DNA of 10,571 nt from Propionibacteriaceae bacterium (GTDB taxonomy: Bacteria > Actinomycetota > Actinomycetes > Propionibacteriales > Propionibacteriaceae). The notes beneath the pieces were generated by a model, which worked only from the letters and a program-made list of their open reading frames with translations, had not been told where the DNA came from and ran no database searches. This document shows positions 1-8,405 of the stretch, in pieces. Position numbers and translations under genes: made by a program. The stretch covers positions 1 to 10,571 of the forward strand of contig JAGQUI010000058.1 in the NCBI GenBank assembly GCA_020438595.1, read 5' to 3'. Each line of letters starts with the position of its first letter. The first letter of the stretch is position 1.

Positions 1-24
1 CTCGACGCGGTCGAAGACCCCCAT
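1..24 (-). CDS. Start of an FhaA-like (DUF3662/FHA) gene, partial
   Basis: Only eight codons are inside the window, reading MGVFDRVE on the minus strand from an ATG at 24-22; the gene runs off the left edge. The start is supported by a strong ribosome binding site: on the minus strand GAGAGGAGG lies just upstream of the ATG, covering about 29-37. A hydrophobic-basic beginning of this kind resembles DUF3662/FHA-domain proteins (FhaA), which sit beside pbp, rodA and pkn genes in actinobacteria. I recall the same FhaA next to tRNA-Leu in mycobacteria and streptomycetes, and the tRNA here is consistent with that. The start codon call is fairly safe. The product name rests on eight residues plus synteny and is tentative. 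Confidence 0.45.
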
Positions 25-187
25 CCCGCCTCCTCTCCATGCGGTCGGCGCGGTCAAGACTATCCAGCGCCGAACATTCAGCCTACGCGACGGGCGCGGA
101 TGGTCATTCAGGCTGGAGTTGGGGGTGAGGTCGCTCCGGGCGGTCGTCGGGAGGCCCGTCCCCGAATCGGAGCTGCGGTGGCTCCTG

Positions 188-196
188 TGCTACCCT
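188..196 (+). promoter_or_regulatory. Extended -10 of the tRNA-Leu promoter
   Basis: TGCTACCCT fits the extended -10 pattern TGnTAnnnT. It lies 27 nt ahead of the mature tRNA 5' end, which would place transcription start near 203 and give a short pre-tRNA leader. No convincing -35 is seen about 17 bp upstream, which is common for extended -10 promoters. Inferred from sequence alone. Confidence 0.4.
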
Positions 197-205
197 CTTT
201 CGGCT

Positions 206-221
206 GGCTCCCCAGGGAGCC
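206..221 (+). other. Hairpin in the tRNA 5' leader
   Basis: GGCTCC-CCAG-GGAGCC forms a perfect 6-bp GC-rich stem with a 4-nt loop, ending two bases before the mature tRNA. If the -10 at 191-196 is used, the hairpin is inside the primary transcript and directly next to the RNase P cleavage point. No T-run follows, so it does not look like a terminator. Confidence 0.4.
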
Positions 222-223
222 GG

Positions 224-306
224 GCGCGAGTGGCGGAATGGCAGACGCGCACGGTTCAGGTCCGTGTGTCCGAAAGGACGTGGAGGTTCAACTCCTCTCT
301 CGCGCA
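224..306 (+). tRNA. tRNA-Leu (anticodon CAG)
   Basis: This folds as a complete class II tRNA. The acceptor stem GCGCGAG (224-230) pairs perfectly with CTCGCGC (299-305), with discriminator A at 306. The anticodon stem CACGG/CCGTG (250-254 and 262-266) closes the loop TTCAGGT, with anticodon CAG at 257-259, decoding CUG leucine codons, a major leucine codon in GC-rich genomes. The long variable arm is GTCC-GAAA-GGAC (268-279), as expected for tRNA-Leu. The T arm carries the loop TTCAACT (287-293) on the stem GGAGG/CCTCT. CCA is not encoded (CGT follows), so it must be added after transcription. tRNA-Leu genes are frequent integration targets for mobile elements, but no integrase or repeated tRNA 3' end is visible here. 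Confidence 0.96.
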
Positions 307-626
307 CGTTAAGGTGCCTCTGACAAGGGAAAACATCCTCAGGAATGGTACAGCGCATGCTTTTCTGAGAGAATCCTGAACGTGGCCTCTCGCTCTGACA
401 AGGCAAGACGGACGGCGCCGAATCGCACCTCTCAGGAAGCCGGGGGCGGGCCTCGTTCGTCGTGCAAACCGACTTGACAAGGGGTTTCGCGCTCGTGTGG
501 CGCGCCAGCGGTAGTCGCACGTTCACGAAGGACTGTACGGAACGATGGCCCCTGTGGTGACGCAAGGCACTTCCTGGCATCTGACGGGCCGGTGTCCGCG
601 CGTGACTCGCCCCCGGGTGCCTCGAT
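307..626. other. Non-coding stretch between tRNA-Leu and the redoxin gene
   Basis: No convincing gene is seen in these 320 bases; the open frames crossing them lack ribosome binding sites and actinobacterial codon use. The stretch contains CTCTGACAAGG twice (318-328, 393-403, period 75), a related ACTTGACAAGG at 472-482, and a 10-bp palindrome TGGCGCGCCA at 498-507. The sequence at 311-334 is an imperfect copy of that at 381-410. No clear rho-independent terminator for the minus-strand operon ending at 627 is visible. The stretch may hold the downstream flank of the tRNA or the boundary of an acquired copper cassette. Confidence 0.5.
318..403. repeat. Direct repeat CTCTGACAAGG, two copies
   Basis: The 11-mer occurs at 318-328 and 393-403. 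Flanks match partly on both sides (GCCTCT before, AA-AC after, with 6 bases inserted in the second copy). A third, degenerate copy ACTTGACAAGG is at 472-482, 79 bp on. The function is unknown. TTGACA in the third copy equals a -35 consensus, but no -10 follows at the right distance. Confidence 0.5.
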
Positions 627-1238
627 TCAGCGTAGCCGGGTGTTGATCTGGTCCAGGAGGTCCGTCGGGTCGAGCCACATGGAGGGGTACTCGCCGTACC
701 AGCGCTGCACCCCGGTGGCGTCGATGAGGACGAAGCTGTGACCGGGCAGGTCGGTGTGCATGCCTTTGCCGAGGGTGCCGTACGCCCTGGACACCGTACC
801 GTCGTCGAGCAGGAACGGGGTCGTGACGCCGTAGCGAGCGATGTCTGCGGCGATGGCGGCCTTGGTGTTCATGACGATGGGCAGGACCGTGACGCCGGCG
901 GCGTCGAAGTCGGCCTTCCTCTTCTCGATCTGGTCCATCTGCATGATGCAGGCGCCGCAGCCTGCGCCTTCGCTGAAGTAGAGGAGGACGGGCTTGTCGC
1001 GGAGTTTGGACAGGGTGACGGTGGTGTCGGCGGTGGTCGGGAGGGTGAAGTCGGGTGCGGTGGTGCTGGTGGTCGCCGAGGTGGTCTGGGAGGTGAGCAG
1101 CATGCCGGTGATCAGGGCCACGACGGTGAGGGCTGCGCTCCAGCTGAGCCAGCGCCTCCAGCGGCTGCGGCGTTTGTCGGCTGCCGCGGCCGCCTTCTGG
1201 CGGGCGTGGAGTTCCTGGCGGGCGCCGGTGTTGGTCAT
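627..1238 (-). CDS. Membrane-anchored redoxin (thioredoxin-fold, CGAC active site)
   Basis: This is a 203-residue protein of the AhpC-TSA/redoxin superfamily. A basic cytoplasmic head (residues 1-30) is followed by one membrane span at about 31-49 (WLSWSAALTVVALITG). The thioredoxin fold then faces outside the cell: APDFTLPT at 61-68, the active-site motif GAGCGACIMQM with C94 and C97, and the cis-Pro-like segment LPGHSFVLID. The CxxC rather than a lone cysteine points to a thiol-disulfide oxidoreductase more than a peroxidase. The start at 1238 is the ATG 14 bp beyond the ccdA-like stop; the same frame stays open further upstream, but only as a shadow of that gene. It is the last gene of a four-gene operon. 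CcdA-type proteins pass electrons to such anchored thioredoxins, so it is probably the extracytoplasmic end of the relay. The substrate, perhaps a copper-oxidised thiol or an apo-copper protein, is not shown. Confidence 0.87.
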   Translation of the reverse strand: MTNTGARQELHARQKAAAAADKRRSRWRRWLSWSAALTVVALITGMLLTSQTTSATTSTTAPDFTLPTTADTTVTLSKLRDKPVLLYFSEGAGCGACIMQMDQIEKRKADFDAAGVTVLPIVMNTKAAIAADIARYGVTTPFLLDDGTVSRAYGTLGKGMHTDLPGHSFVLIDATGVQRWYGEYPSMWLDPTDLLDQINTRLR

Positions 1239-1252
1239 GGGAAGTCTCGCGT

Positions 1253-2185
1253 TCAGTGGCAGGGGGCGGGGGATTCGGGTGTCGGGGTTGCCGGTTCGGC
1301 TGCCGGATTGGCGTGTTGATCCGGGTGGCGGTCGTGGCGCCCGATGAGGGTCGCCCAGATGAAGACTCCGGCGACGGCGAGGAGTCCGAGGCCCAGGAGC
1401 GGTTCGGGGACAGGTTTGAGCCAGGCTTCGATGGAGGCGAACCAGCCGGCGAGAGTGCGGCCGGTGGCGACCTGGATCTCTGGGCCGCTGGTCATCTGGC
1501 CGGTGTTGGCCAGGTAGATGATGAAGCCGCCCATGATGGCGAAGCCGGCGGAGACGAGCAGGTTGACGGTGTTGGTGGCCAGTTTCCAGGCGCCGATGCG
1601 GAACCGGACGGGCTTGGCGACCAGCGGCTTGTTGCGCAACCCGGTTGCGTCCCAGATCAGTGCCATGACGAACAGCGGGAAGACCATGCCGAACACATAT
1701 GCCAGGCCGAGACCGACGCCGCCGATCGGGTTGCCGGCGAGGGCTGACAGCGTCATCACTCCGACCAGGACGGGTGCGCAGCAGCTGGAGGCGATGCCGC
1801 TGAAGACGCCGAGGGCGAAGAAGCTGGCGCCGTCGCCGCGGCTGGTGTCGGGCGTGCGCAGGAAGTTCGGCAGGCTCCACATCCGGCCCGACAAGGTGAA
1901 GCCGGCGAGGACGATCATCAGGATGCCGCCGGCCCAGTAGAGGACGGTGTGGTACTTGGCGATGGCGGCGGCGATGAGGCTGATCCCGACGGTGATCGGT
2001 ACCAGGATCGAGGCGAGGCCGGCGGCGAAGAGGAAGGTGAGGGGCAGGAGTCGCCAGCGCCGGTTCTTCACCGCCCCGGCGAGGTAGCTGGGGGCCAGGA
2101 ACACAATGCAGCAGGGGGCGAACAGGGCGACGCCGCCGGCGAAGAAGGCGGCCAGCACGCCGCCGGTGGTCAGCAGGTCACCCAT
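1253..2185 (-). CDS. CcdA/DsbD-type transmembrane thiol transporter
   Basis: This 310-residue polytopic membrane protein matches the cytochrome c biogenesis protein transmembrane region (CcdA/DsbD beta) family, which moves reducing equivalents from cytoplasmic thioredoxin to thioredoxin-like proteins outside. Two Pro-flanked cysteine sites sit in hydrophobic segments: FAPCC (C25, C26) in the first span and SSCCAP (C135, C136) in a later span. These are the usual places of the single redox cysteines of CcdA, but here both are vicinal pairs. Further spans are near 50-75, 80-98, 120-180 and 190-230, and a last one near 263-282. The tail is hydrophilic, Pro/His-rich and disordered-looking. The first 8 bases of the gene (ATGGGTGA) overlap the stop of the upstream thioredoxin-fold gene, indicating coupling. 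A heme-maturation role is unlikely since no ccm or res genes are nearby; the context suggests copper stress. Confidence 0.88.
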   Translation of the reverse strand: MGDLLTTGGVLAAFFAGGVALFAPCCIVFLAPSYLAGAVKNRRWRLLPLTFLFAAGLASILVPITVGISLIAAAIAKYHTVLYWAGGILMIVLAGFTLSGRMWSLPNFLRTPDTSRGDGASFFALGVFSGIASSCCAPVLVGVMTLSALAGNPIGGVGLGLAYVFGMVFPLFVMALIWDATGLRNKPLVAKPVRFRIGAWKLATNTVNLLVSAGFAIMGGFIIYLANTGQMTSGPEIQVATGRTLAGWFASIEAWLKPVPEPLLGLGLLAVAGVFIWATLIGRHDRHPDQHANPAAEPATPTPESPAPCH

Positions 2186-2486
2186 GGTTTGCGGCTTCCG
2201 CCCCCGCGGCGCGGCGTTGCAGCAGCGCGTGGAGCTTGCGGCGGGGGAGCCTGCCGGCGGAGAAGTACGCGCCGTCGACGAGGACGAGGGGATTCATCGC
2301 CGGTCGATGAACGCCGAGCAGGGAACGGCCCTCCTCGGAAGTGGCCTCCATCACACCCAGTTCGATCGGGGCGCCGTCGTCGATCAGCGAGCGCAGGTAG
2401 GTGTGCGCGTCGTCGCAGTAGTGGCAGCCGGGTGCGGTGACGAGTGTCACCGCCGCGATTGTTCGGGTGGGGGCGTTGGGGGTCAT
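2178..2486 (-). CDS. Small glutaredoxin/thioredoxin-fold protein (CHYC)
   Basis: This 102-residue cytoplasmic protein has a thioredoxin-like fold: beta strand AAVTLVTAPG, then the redox motif C21-H-Y-C24 at the start of a helix, then the segment MNPLVLVDGAYFSAG in the position of the cis-proline strand, and a basic C-terminal helix. The family is that of short glutaredoxin-like proteins annotated as thioredoxin family or DUF836-like; the exact subfamily is not certain. Its ATG overlaps the stop of the upstream small membrane gene by 4 bp (ATGA), and its own stop lies inside the first codons of the ccdA-like gene, so the three are translationally coupled. It probably supplies electrons to the CcdA-type protein from the inside, or accepts them. 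Confidence 0.82.
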   Translation of the reverse strand: MTPNAPTRTIAAVTLVTAPGCHYCDDAHTYLRSLIDDGAPIELGVMEATSEEGRSLLGVHRPAMNPLVLVDGAYFSAGRLPRRKLHALLQRRAAGAEAANHG

Positions 2487-2842
2487 CGGTTGTGACTCTC
2501 GGCGTGGACGGGTGTCGGGCTGGGTTCGGGGTCGGGTTGGCCCGGCGTCGGCGCGGCGTCAGCCGTGGTGAAGCTTGGTTGTTGCCAGGTCACGGGCGGC
2601 AGCTGCATCGCGGCCGGCCCTGCGGGCGCGCTGTGTTGGCTGCGCTGGGCGGTCAGCCCGATCGCGGCGAGCAGCCACCACACGCCGACCCAGATTGCGG
2701 CGACGGTGATCACGCCGAACAGCCAGGGGACGGCCATGCCCATCCCGCCGAATCCCATCATCGTGGGCGTCCCGGAGTTGTCATGGCCCCAGCCAAGGCC
2801 GGTCGTCCCGGCGTTACCCCGAAGCCCTGATGAAGAAACCAT
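2483..2842 (-). CDS. Met-rich single-span membrane protein, unknown function
   Basis: I do not recognise a named family. The protein is 119 residues from the ATG at 2842: a Gly/Ser-rich head with H20, the Met cluster TMMGFGGMGM (M28, M29, M34, M36), one membrane span at about 38-62 (VPWLFGVITVAAIWVGVWWL), then a Pro/Gln-rich cytoplasmic or external tail. Methionine clusters next to a membrane often bind Cu(I), and short proteins with such MMGFGGMG segments recur in actinobacterial copper loci, often with a SHOCT tail, which is absent here. The start is uncertain: an in-frame GTG (2860) and ATG (2887) lie upstream and none has a ribosome binding site, so the transcript may be leaderless. It is the first gene of the operon, divergent from the response regulator. 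Confidence 0.65.
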   Translation of the reverse strand: MVSSSGLRGNAGTTGLGWGHDNSGTPTMMGFGGMGMAVPWLFGVITVAAIWVGVWWLLAAIGLTAQRSQHSAPAGPAAMQLPPVTWQQPSFTTADAAPTPGQPDPEPSPTPVHAESHNR

Positions 2843-2880
2843 GTAGATGGCCGATGGCACCGGGGTGATCTGTGGGCTCG

Positions 2881-2900
2881 GCGGCATGATTGCGGCATGA
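2881..2900. promoter_or_regulatory. Direct repeat GCGGCATGA at 11-bp period; possible operator
   Basis: GCGGCATGA occurs at 2881-2889 and 2892-2900, separated by TT, so the copies lie one helical turn apart. OmpR/PhoB-type regulators bind such tandem direct repeats. The second copy contains the ATG of the response regulator gene, and the pair lies at the edge of the 54-bp divergent gap. A regulator bound here would block its own start, which suggests autoregulation. It differs from the boxes at 4704-4728 and 8481-8505, which weakens the idea that the same protein binds all three. Confidence 0.3.
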
Positions 2901-3604
2901 GCGAAGCCCCGAGCCTGACGCCCGCGCATGTGCTGGTGGTCGACGACGAGACGGTGCTGGCCGGGATGGTGGCGAACTACCTGCAGCGGGCCGGGTTCCG
3001 CACCAGCGTCGCCCATGACGGCGTCCGGGCTGTCGAGCTGGCGCTGTCCGAGGCCCCGGACGTGGTGGTGCTCGACCTCGGCCTGCCGGGTATGGACGGG
3101 CTCCAGGTGTGCCAGGAGATCCGCCGGCACTCCGACTGCTACATCCTGATGCTCACCGCCCGTAACGAGGAGATCGACAAGCTGATCGGCCTGTCGACCG
3201 GCGCCGACGACTACATGACCAAGCCGTTCAGTGCGCGCGAACTGGTCGCGCGCGTCCAGGTCCTGCTGCGGCGTCCGCGCGCTGGCCGGGTGATGGAGGA
3301 ACCGCCTCGGCAGATCGGTGCTCTCCGCCTTGACCCGGTTGGTCGCCGGGTGTGGGCGGGTGACACCGAGGTGGAGCTGACCCGCACCGAGTTCGACCTG
3401 CTCGAGGCGCTGTCCGCCCGGCCGAAGGCCGCCTTCACCCGGCGCCAGTTGGTGGACGCGGTGTGGGGTCCGGACTGGGTGGGTGACGAGCATCTCGTCG
3501 ATGTCCACATCGGTCATCTGCGCCGCAAGCTCGCCGAACTCGCGGACCTTCCCTTCGTGGAGACCTTGCGGGGGGTCGGCTACCGGATGGGCCCGGGACG
3601 GTGA
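2897..3604 (+). CDS. OmpR-family response regulator (copper-type two-component system)
   Basis: The 235-residue protein has a receiver domain (about 11-125) with all key residues: acidic pair D16/D17, phosphoacceptor D60 in VVVLDLGLPG, T87 in MLTARN and K109 in MTKPF. A winged-helix DNA-binding domain of the OmpR/PhoB type follows (about 140-235), ending in the typical VETLRGVGYRMGP. The ATG at 2897 has no Shine-Dalgarno sequence, so translation may be leaderless. The gene overlaps its kinase by GTGA. It probably controls the divergent thiol-relay operon, the oxidase and the 213-residue membrane protein; the copper signal is inferred from those neighbours, as the receiver itself says nothing about the stimulus. 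The long open frame antisense to it is a shadow. Confidence 0.95.
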   Translation: MSEAPSLTPAHVLVVDDETVLAGMVANYLQRAGFRTSVAHDGVRAVELALSEAPDVVVLDLGLPGMDGLQVCQEIRRHSDCYILMLTARNEEIDKLIGLSTGADDYMTKPFSARELVARVQVLLRRPRAGRVMEEPPRQIGALRLDPVGRRVWAGDTEVELTRTEFDLLEALSARPKAAFTRRQLVDAVWGPDWVGDEHLVDVHIGHLRRKLAELADLPFVETLRGVGYRMGPGR

Positions 3605-4734
3605 GCACAACCAACCGTCCGGGCAGCCTGACCACCAGACTGCTGGTCTCGCAGGTGGCGGTCTCCGTGGCGATGGCGTTGACGATGGTCGTGGTGGCGG
3701 TGATCGCCGGGCCCCCGCTGTTCGAGGCGCACATGCGAGAGGCGGGCCACGACAGCCCCGACGTGTTGGCCCATTCGGAGGAGGCGTTCAACACTGCCGG
3801 CACGCTGGCGCTGCTGATCGGGCTGTTGATCGCCACCACGGGCGCGATCATCGTCAGCGCCCTGATCAGCCGCAGGCTGCGACGCTCGCTGGACGACCTG
3901 GGCGGCGTCGCCTCCCGGATCTCGCAGGGCGACTACGCCCAGCGGGTCGAGCAGACGGATTCCCGCGAGCTCGCGAGCCTGGCCGACAGCTTCAACACGA
4001 TGGCGTCCCGCCTCGACTCGACCGAGGCGAGCCGGCGGCGCCTGCTCACCGATCTCGCGCACGAGATCCGCACACCCCTGGCCAGCATGGAGATCTGCGT
4101 GGAGAGCCTCGAGGACGGGGCCATCGAGCCCGGGCCGGACGCATGGCACATCCTCACCGGACAGATCGAGCGGATCTCCCGGCTGGCCGACGACCTCGGC
4201 CAGGTGTCGGCCGCAGAGGAGGGCAGGCTCAACCTCACTCTGGAGACGGCGGACCCCGCCGAACTCGCCCGGGAGGCGGTGCTGGCGGCCGAGGAAGGCT
4301 ACGGCCGCAAGGGCGTCGGCCTGTCCGTCGAGCCGTCCGCCGGCCTCCCGGCGGTACGGGTCGACCGGGCCCGGATCGCGCAGGTGCTCGGCAACCTGCT
4401 GTCCAACGCCCTTCGGCACACACCCCGCGGCGGCCACGTCATCGTCCAGGTGGCAGCCGACGAGGCCATGGTGGGCATCGAGGTAAGCGACACCGGGGAC
4501 GGGATCGCGGCCGAACACCTGCCCCACATCTTCGAACGCTTCTACCGTGCCGACGCCGCCCGCAACCGCGACCGCGGCGGCACCGGCGTCGGGCTGGCGA
4601 TCAGCCGCGCCATCGCCCTGGCCCACGGCGGCCAACTCACCGCCATCAGCCCGGGGCCGGGGAAAGGCTCCACCTTCACCCTCCACCTGCCCGAATCGTC
4701 GGAACCTTCATCGAAACAACATCGAACCGGCTAG
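3601..4734 (+). CDS. HAMP sensor histidine kinase of the copper-type system
   Basis: The 377-residue protein starts at a GTG whose last bases form the stop of the regulator (GTGA), giving coupled translation. The order is: short cytoplasmic head; span 1 at about 14-37; a small outer loop of about 30 residues; span 2 at about 67-88; HAMP linker to about 142; dimerisation domain with phosphoacceptor H154 in LAHEIRTPLA; ATPase domain with the N box LLSNALRH (N269), the G1 box DTGDG (297-301), the F box FERFYR and the G2 box GGTGVGLAI. The outer loop is only long enough for direct ligand binding and holds H44, M45, H50 and H58, plausible Cu(I)/Ag(I) ligands. It phosphorylates the regulator upstream. 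The last 30 bp of the gene also contain a tandem box that probably controls the oxidase. Confidence 0.95.
   Translation: MSTTNRPGSLTTRLLVSQVAVSVAMALTMVVVAVIAGPPLFEAHMREAGHDSPDVLAHSEEAFNTAGTLALLIGLLIATTGAIIVSALISRRLRRSLDDLGGVASRISQGDYAQRVEQTDSRELASLADSFNTMASRLDSTEASRRRLLTDLAHEIRTPLASMEICVESLEDGAIEPGPDAWHILTGQIERISRLADDLGQVSAAEEGRLNLTLETADPAELAREAVLAAEEGYGRKGVGLSVEPSAGLPAVRVDRARIAQVLGNLLSNALRHTPRGGHVIVQVAADEAMVGIEVSDTGDGIAAEHLPHIFERFYRADAARNRDRGGTGVGLAISRAIALAHGGQLTAISPGPGKGSTFTLHLPESSEPSSKQHRTG
4704..4728 (+). promoter_or_regulatory. Tandem box upstream of the oxidase, candidate response-regulator site
   Basis: CATCGAA occurs twice at an 11-bp period (4709-4715 and 4720-4726). The 25-bp stretch matches 8481-8505 at 17 of 25 positions, with conserved core TTCAnnGAAACnnCAnnGAA, and the mismatches fall in pairs that repeat every 11 bp. 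It ends about 60 bp before the oxidase ATG, inside the kinase 3' end. Spacing and period fit an OmpR-type regulator. Confidence 0.5.
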
Positions 4735-4751
4735 AAACCCGCCGGGGTATC
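4734..4751. promoter_or_regulatory. Imperfect CsoR-like element ahead of the oxidase
   Basis: GAAACCC-GCCG-GGGTATC has arms that match the GATACCC/GGGTATC arms of the palindrome at 8408-8426 with one mismatch, but the spacer is 4 rather than 5. It overlaps a possible -10 (TATCGC, 4748-4753) of the oxidase promoter. Binding by a CsoR-type repressor is an inference and weaker than at the other site. Confidence 0.35.
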
Positions 4752-4790
4752 GCGCACGCTGGGCAGCACGACAAGCGAAAGGCCCGCACA

Positions 4791-6247
4791 ATGCCCAGGA
4801 GCCTCAGCAGGCGTGACCTCATCACCGGAGGGCTCGGCCTCGGCGCCGCCGCCCTGCTCGGCGGCTGCTCGACGAGCACCACCGGCACACCGACGACCGC
4901 GGTGAGCATCCCGCCGACGCCGGCTTTCGGCTCCCCGGACGTTCGCGCCGTCCTCCAGCCCGGGGTCTCCCAGGTCGATCTCGGCGGAATCACCGCCAGC
5001 ACCTGGTGTTACGACGGGCAGGTCCCGGGCACGCTGCTGCGGGCGAAGGCCGGCGACGTCGTGCAGGTGCAGGTCCGCAACGGGCTCCCGGTCGAGACCA
5101 GCGTCCACTGGCACGGAATCCGGCTGCACAACGCCGCCGACGGCGTGCCCGGCATCACCCAGGACCCGATCGCCCCAGGGGCCGACTACACCTACACCTT
5201 CACCGCCCCCGACCCCGGCACCTACTTCTTCCACCCCCACAGCGGCGTCCAGATCGACCGCGGCCTGTACGCCCCTCTGATCGTCGACGACCCCGCAGAA
5301 CCCGGCGGGTACGACCACGAGTGGGTGCTGGTCCTCGATGACTGGACCGACGGCATCGGCAAGGGTCCCGACGACATCCTCGCCGCCCTCAAGGCCGAAC
5401 ACGGCTTGGTCAGCGTGGGCATGAACCACGACATGTCCGGCATGGGCGGCATGGGAAGCTCGCCCCTGGGGGACGTCGGCGACATCCCCTACCCCCACTA
5501 CCTGATCAACGGACGCATGCCGGCGGCGCCGGACACCCTCACCGCCAGGCCGGGTCAGCGAGCGCGGTTGCGGATTGTCAACGCGGCCGCCGACACCCTG
5601 TTCCGGGTTGCGCTGGGCGGCCACACCATGACCGTCACCCACACCGACGGCTACCCCGTCCAGCAGCAGCAAACCAGGGCCCTCTACATTGCCCAGGGCG
5701 AGCGGGTCGACCTGCTCGTCACCCTCGCTGATGGCGTGTTCCCGCTCGTGGCGTCCGCCGAGGGAAAGCAGGGGCAGGCCCTGATCCTGGTCCGCACCGG
5801 CGCCGGAGCCCCGCCCGCGGAGTCGGTCCACCCGGCAGAACTCGACACCGATCCGCTGCTCCTGGCAGCCCTCATGCCCGCCGAAAGTGCCCGGCTGCCC
5901 CAGCGCGAACCCGACCAGGTCGAACAGGTCACCCTGAACGGCCAGATGAAGCCCTACGCCTGGGGCATGAACGGCAAGACGTTCGGCTCCGACACCCCCA
6001 TCACCACCAGCACCGGACGTCGGCTCCGCCTCCAGATGACGAACATGACGATGATGGCCCACCCGATGCACATCCACGGCCACACCTGGTCACTGCCCGG
6101 CAACGGCGGGCTGCGCAAGGACACGGTGCTGGTGCTGCCCATGCAGACCCTCACCGCCGACCTCGAAGCCAACAATCCCGGACGATGGGCCTACCACTGC
6201 CACAACATCTACCACGCCGAGATCGGCATGATGACGACCCTGCAGTA

Positions 6248-6251
<4 letters not shown>
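4791..6251 (+). CDS. CueO-like multicopper oxidase, Tat-exported lipoprotein
   Basis: The 486-residue enzyme oxidises Cu(I), and possibly other metals or phenols, with O2 as acceptor, outside the membrane. The leader has a twin-arginine motif SRRDLI (R7, R8), a hydrophobic stretch and a lipobox LLGGC with C26, so the folded holoenzyme is probably exported by Tat and lipid-anchored. All four copper-ligand motifs are present: HWHG (106-109), HPHS (148-151), HPMHIHGH (424-431) and [13 protein letters not shown] (469-481), giving the type 1 and trinuclear sites. A Met/His insert M211[11 protein letters not shown] recalls the Met-rich copper-binding segment of CueO. The ATG has a modest GAAAGG ribosome site 8 nt upstream. 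The frame is open far upstream through the kinase gene, but that part is a shadow. Its TAG overlaps the TAG of the convergent ATPase by two bases. Confidence 0.93.
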
Positions 6252-8391
<2,140 letters not shown>

Positions 8392-8397
8392 GACGAT

Positions 8398-8404
8398 CTC
8401 CTTC
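8398..8404 (-). promoter_or_regulatory. Ribosome binding site of the ATPase gene
   Basis: GAAGGAG on the minus strand lies 6 nt ahead of the ATG at 8391. It fixes this start among several in-frame Met codons and is the best Shine-Dalgarno sequence of the copper cassette. Confidence 0.75.
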
Positions 8405-8405
8405 G

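Noticed and set aside
474..479. TTGACA as a -35 promoter element.
   Set aside because: No -10-like sequence 16-18 bp downstream and no gene follows on the plus strand.
104..580. Minus-strand 158-residue open frame across the tRNA.
   Set aside because: It runs through the tRNA-Leu gene antisense and has no family resemblance.
1239..1880. Longer redoxin reading frame of 417 residues.
   Set aside because: The extra N-terminal part overlaps the ccdA-like gene in another frame and is Arg/Pro-rich; the ATG at 1238 gives a proper membrane anchor.
2843..3610. Minus-strand extension of the small membrane protein to 375 residues.
   Set aside because: It lies antisense to the response regulator, whose domain residues are all intact; the extension has no recognisable domain.
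3483..4790. The oxidase frame is open upstream, giving a possible 922-residue fusion.
   Set aside because: The upstream part is Arg/Pro/Gly-rich frame-shadow sequence over the regulator end and kinase; the Tat motif and lipobox mark the true start at 4791.
4731..6083. Minus-strand open frame of 450 residues antisense to the oxidase.
   Set aside because: Val/Gly/Asp-rich composition typical of the complement of a GC-rich gene; no motif or ribosome site.
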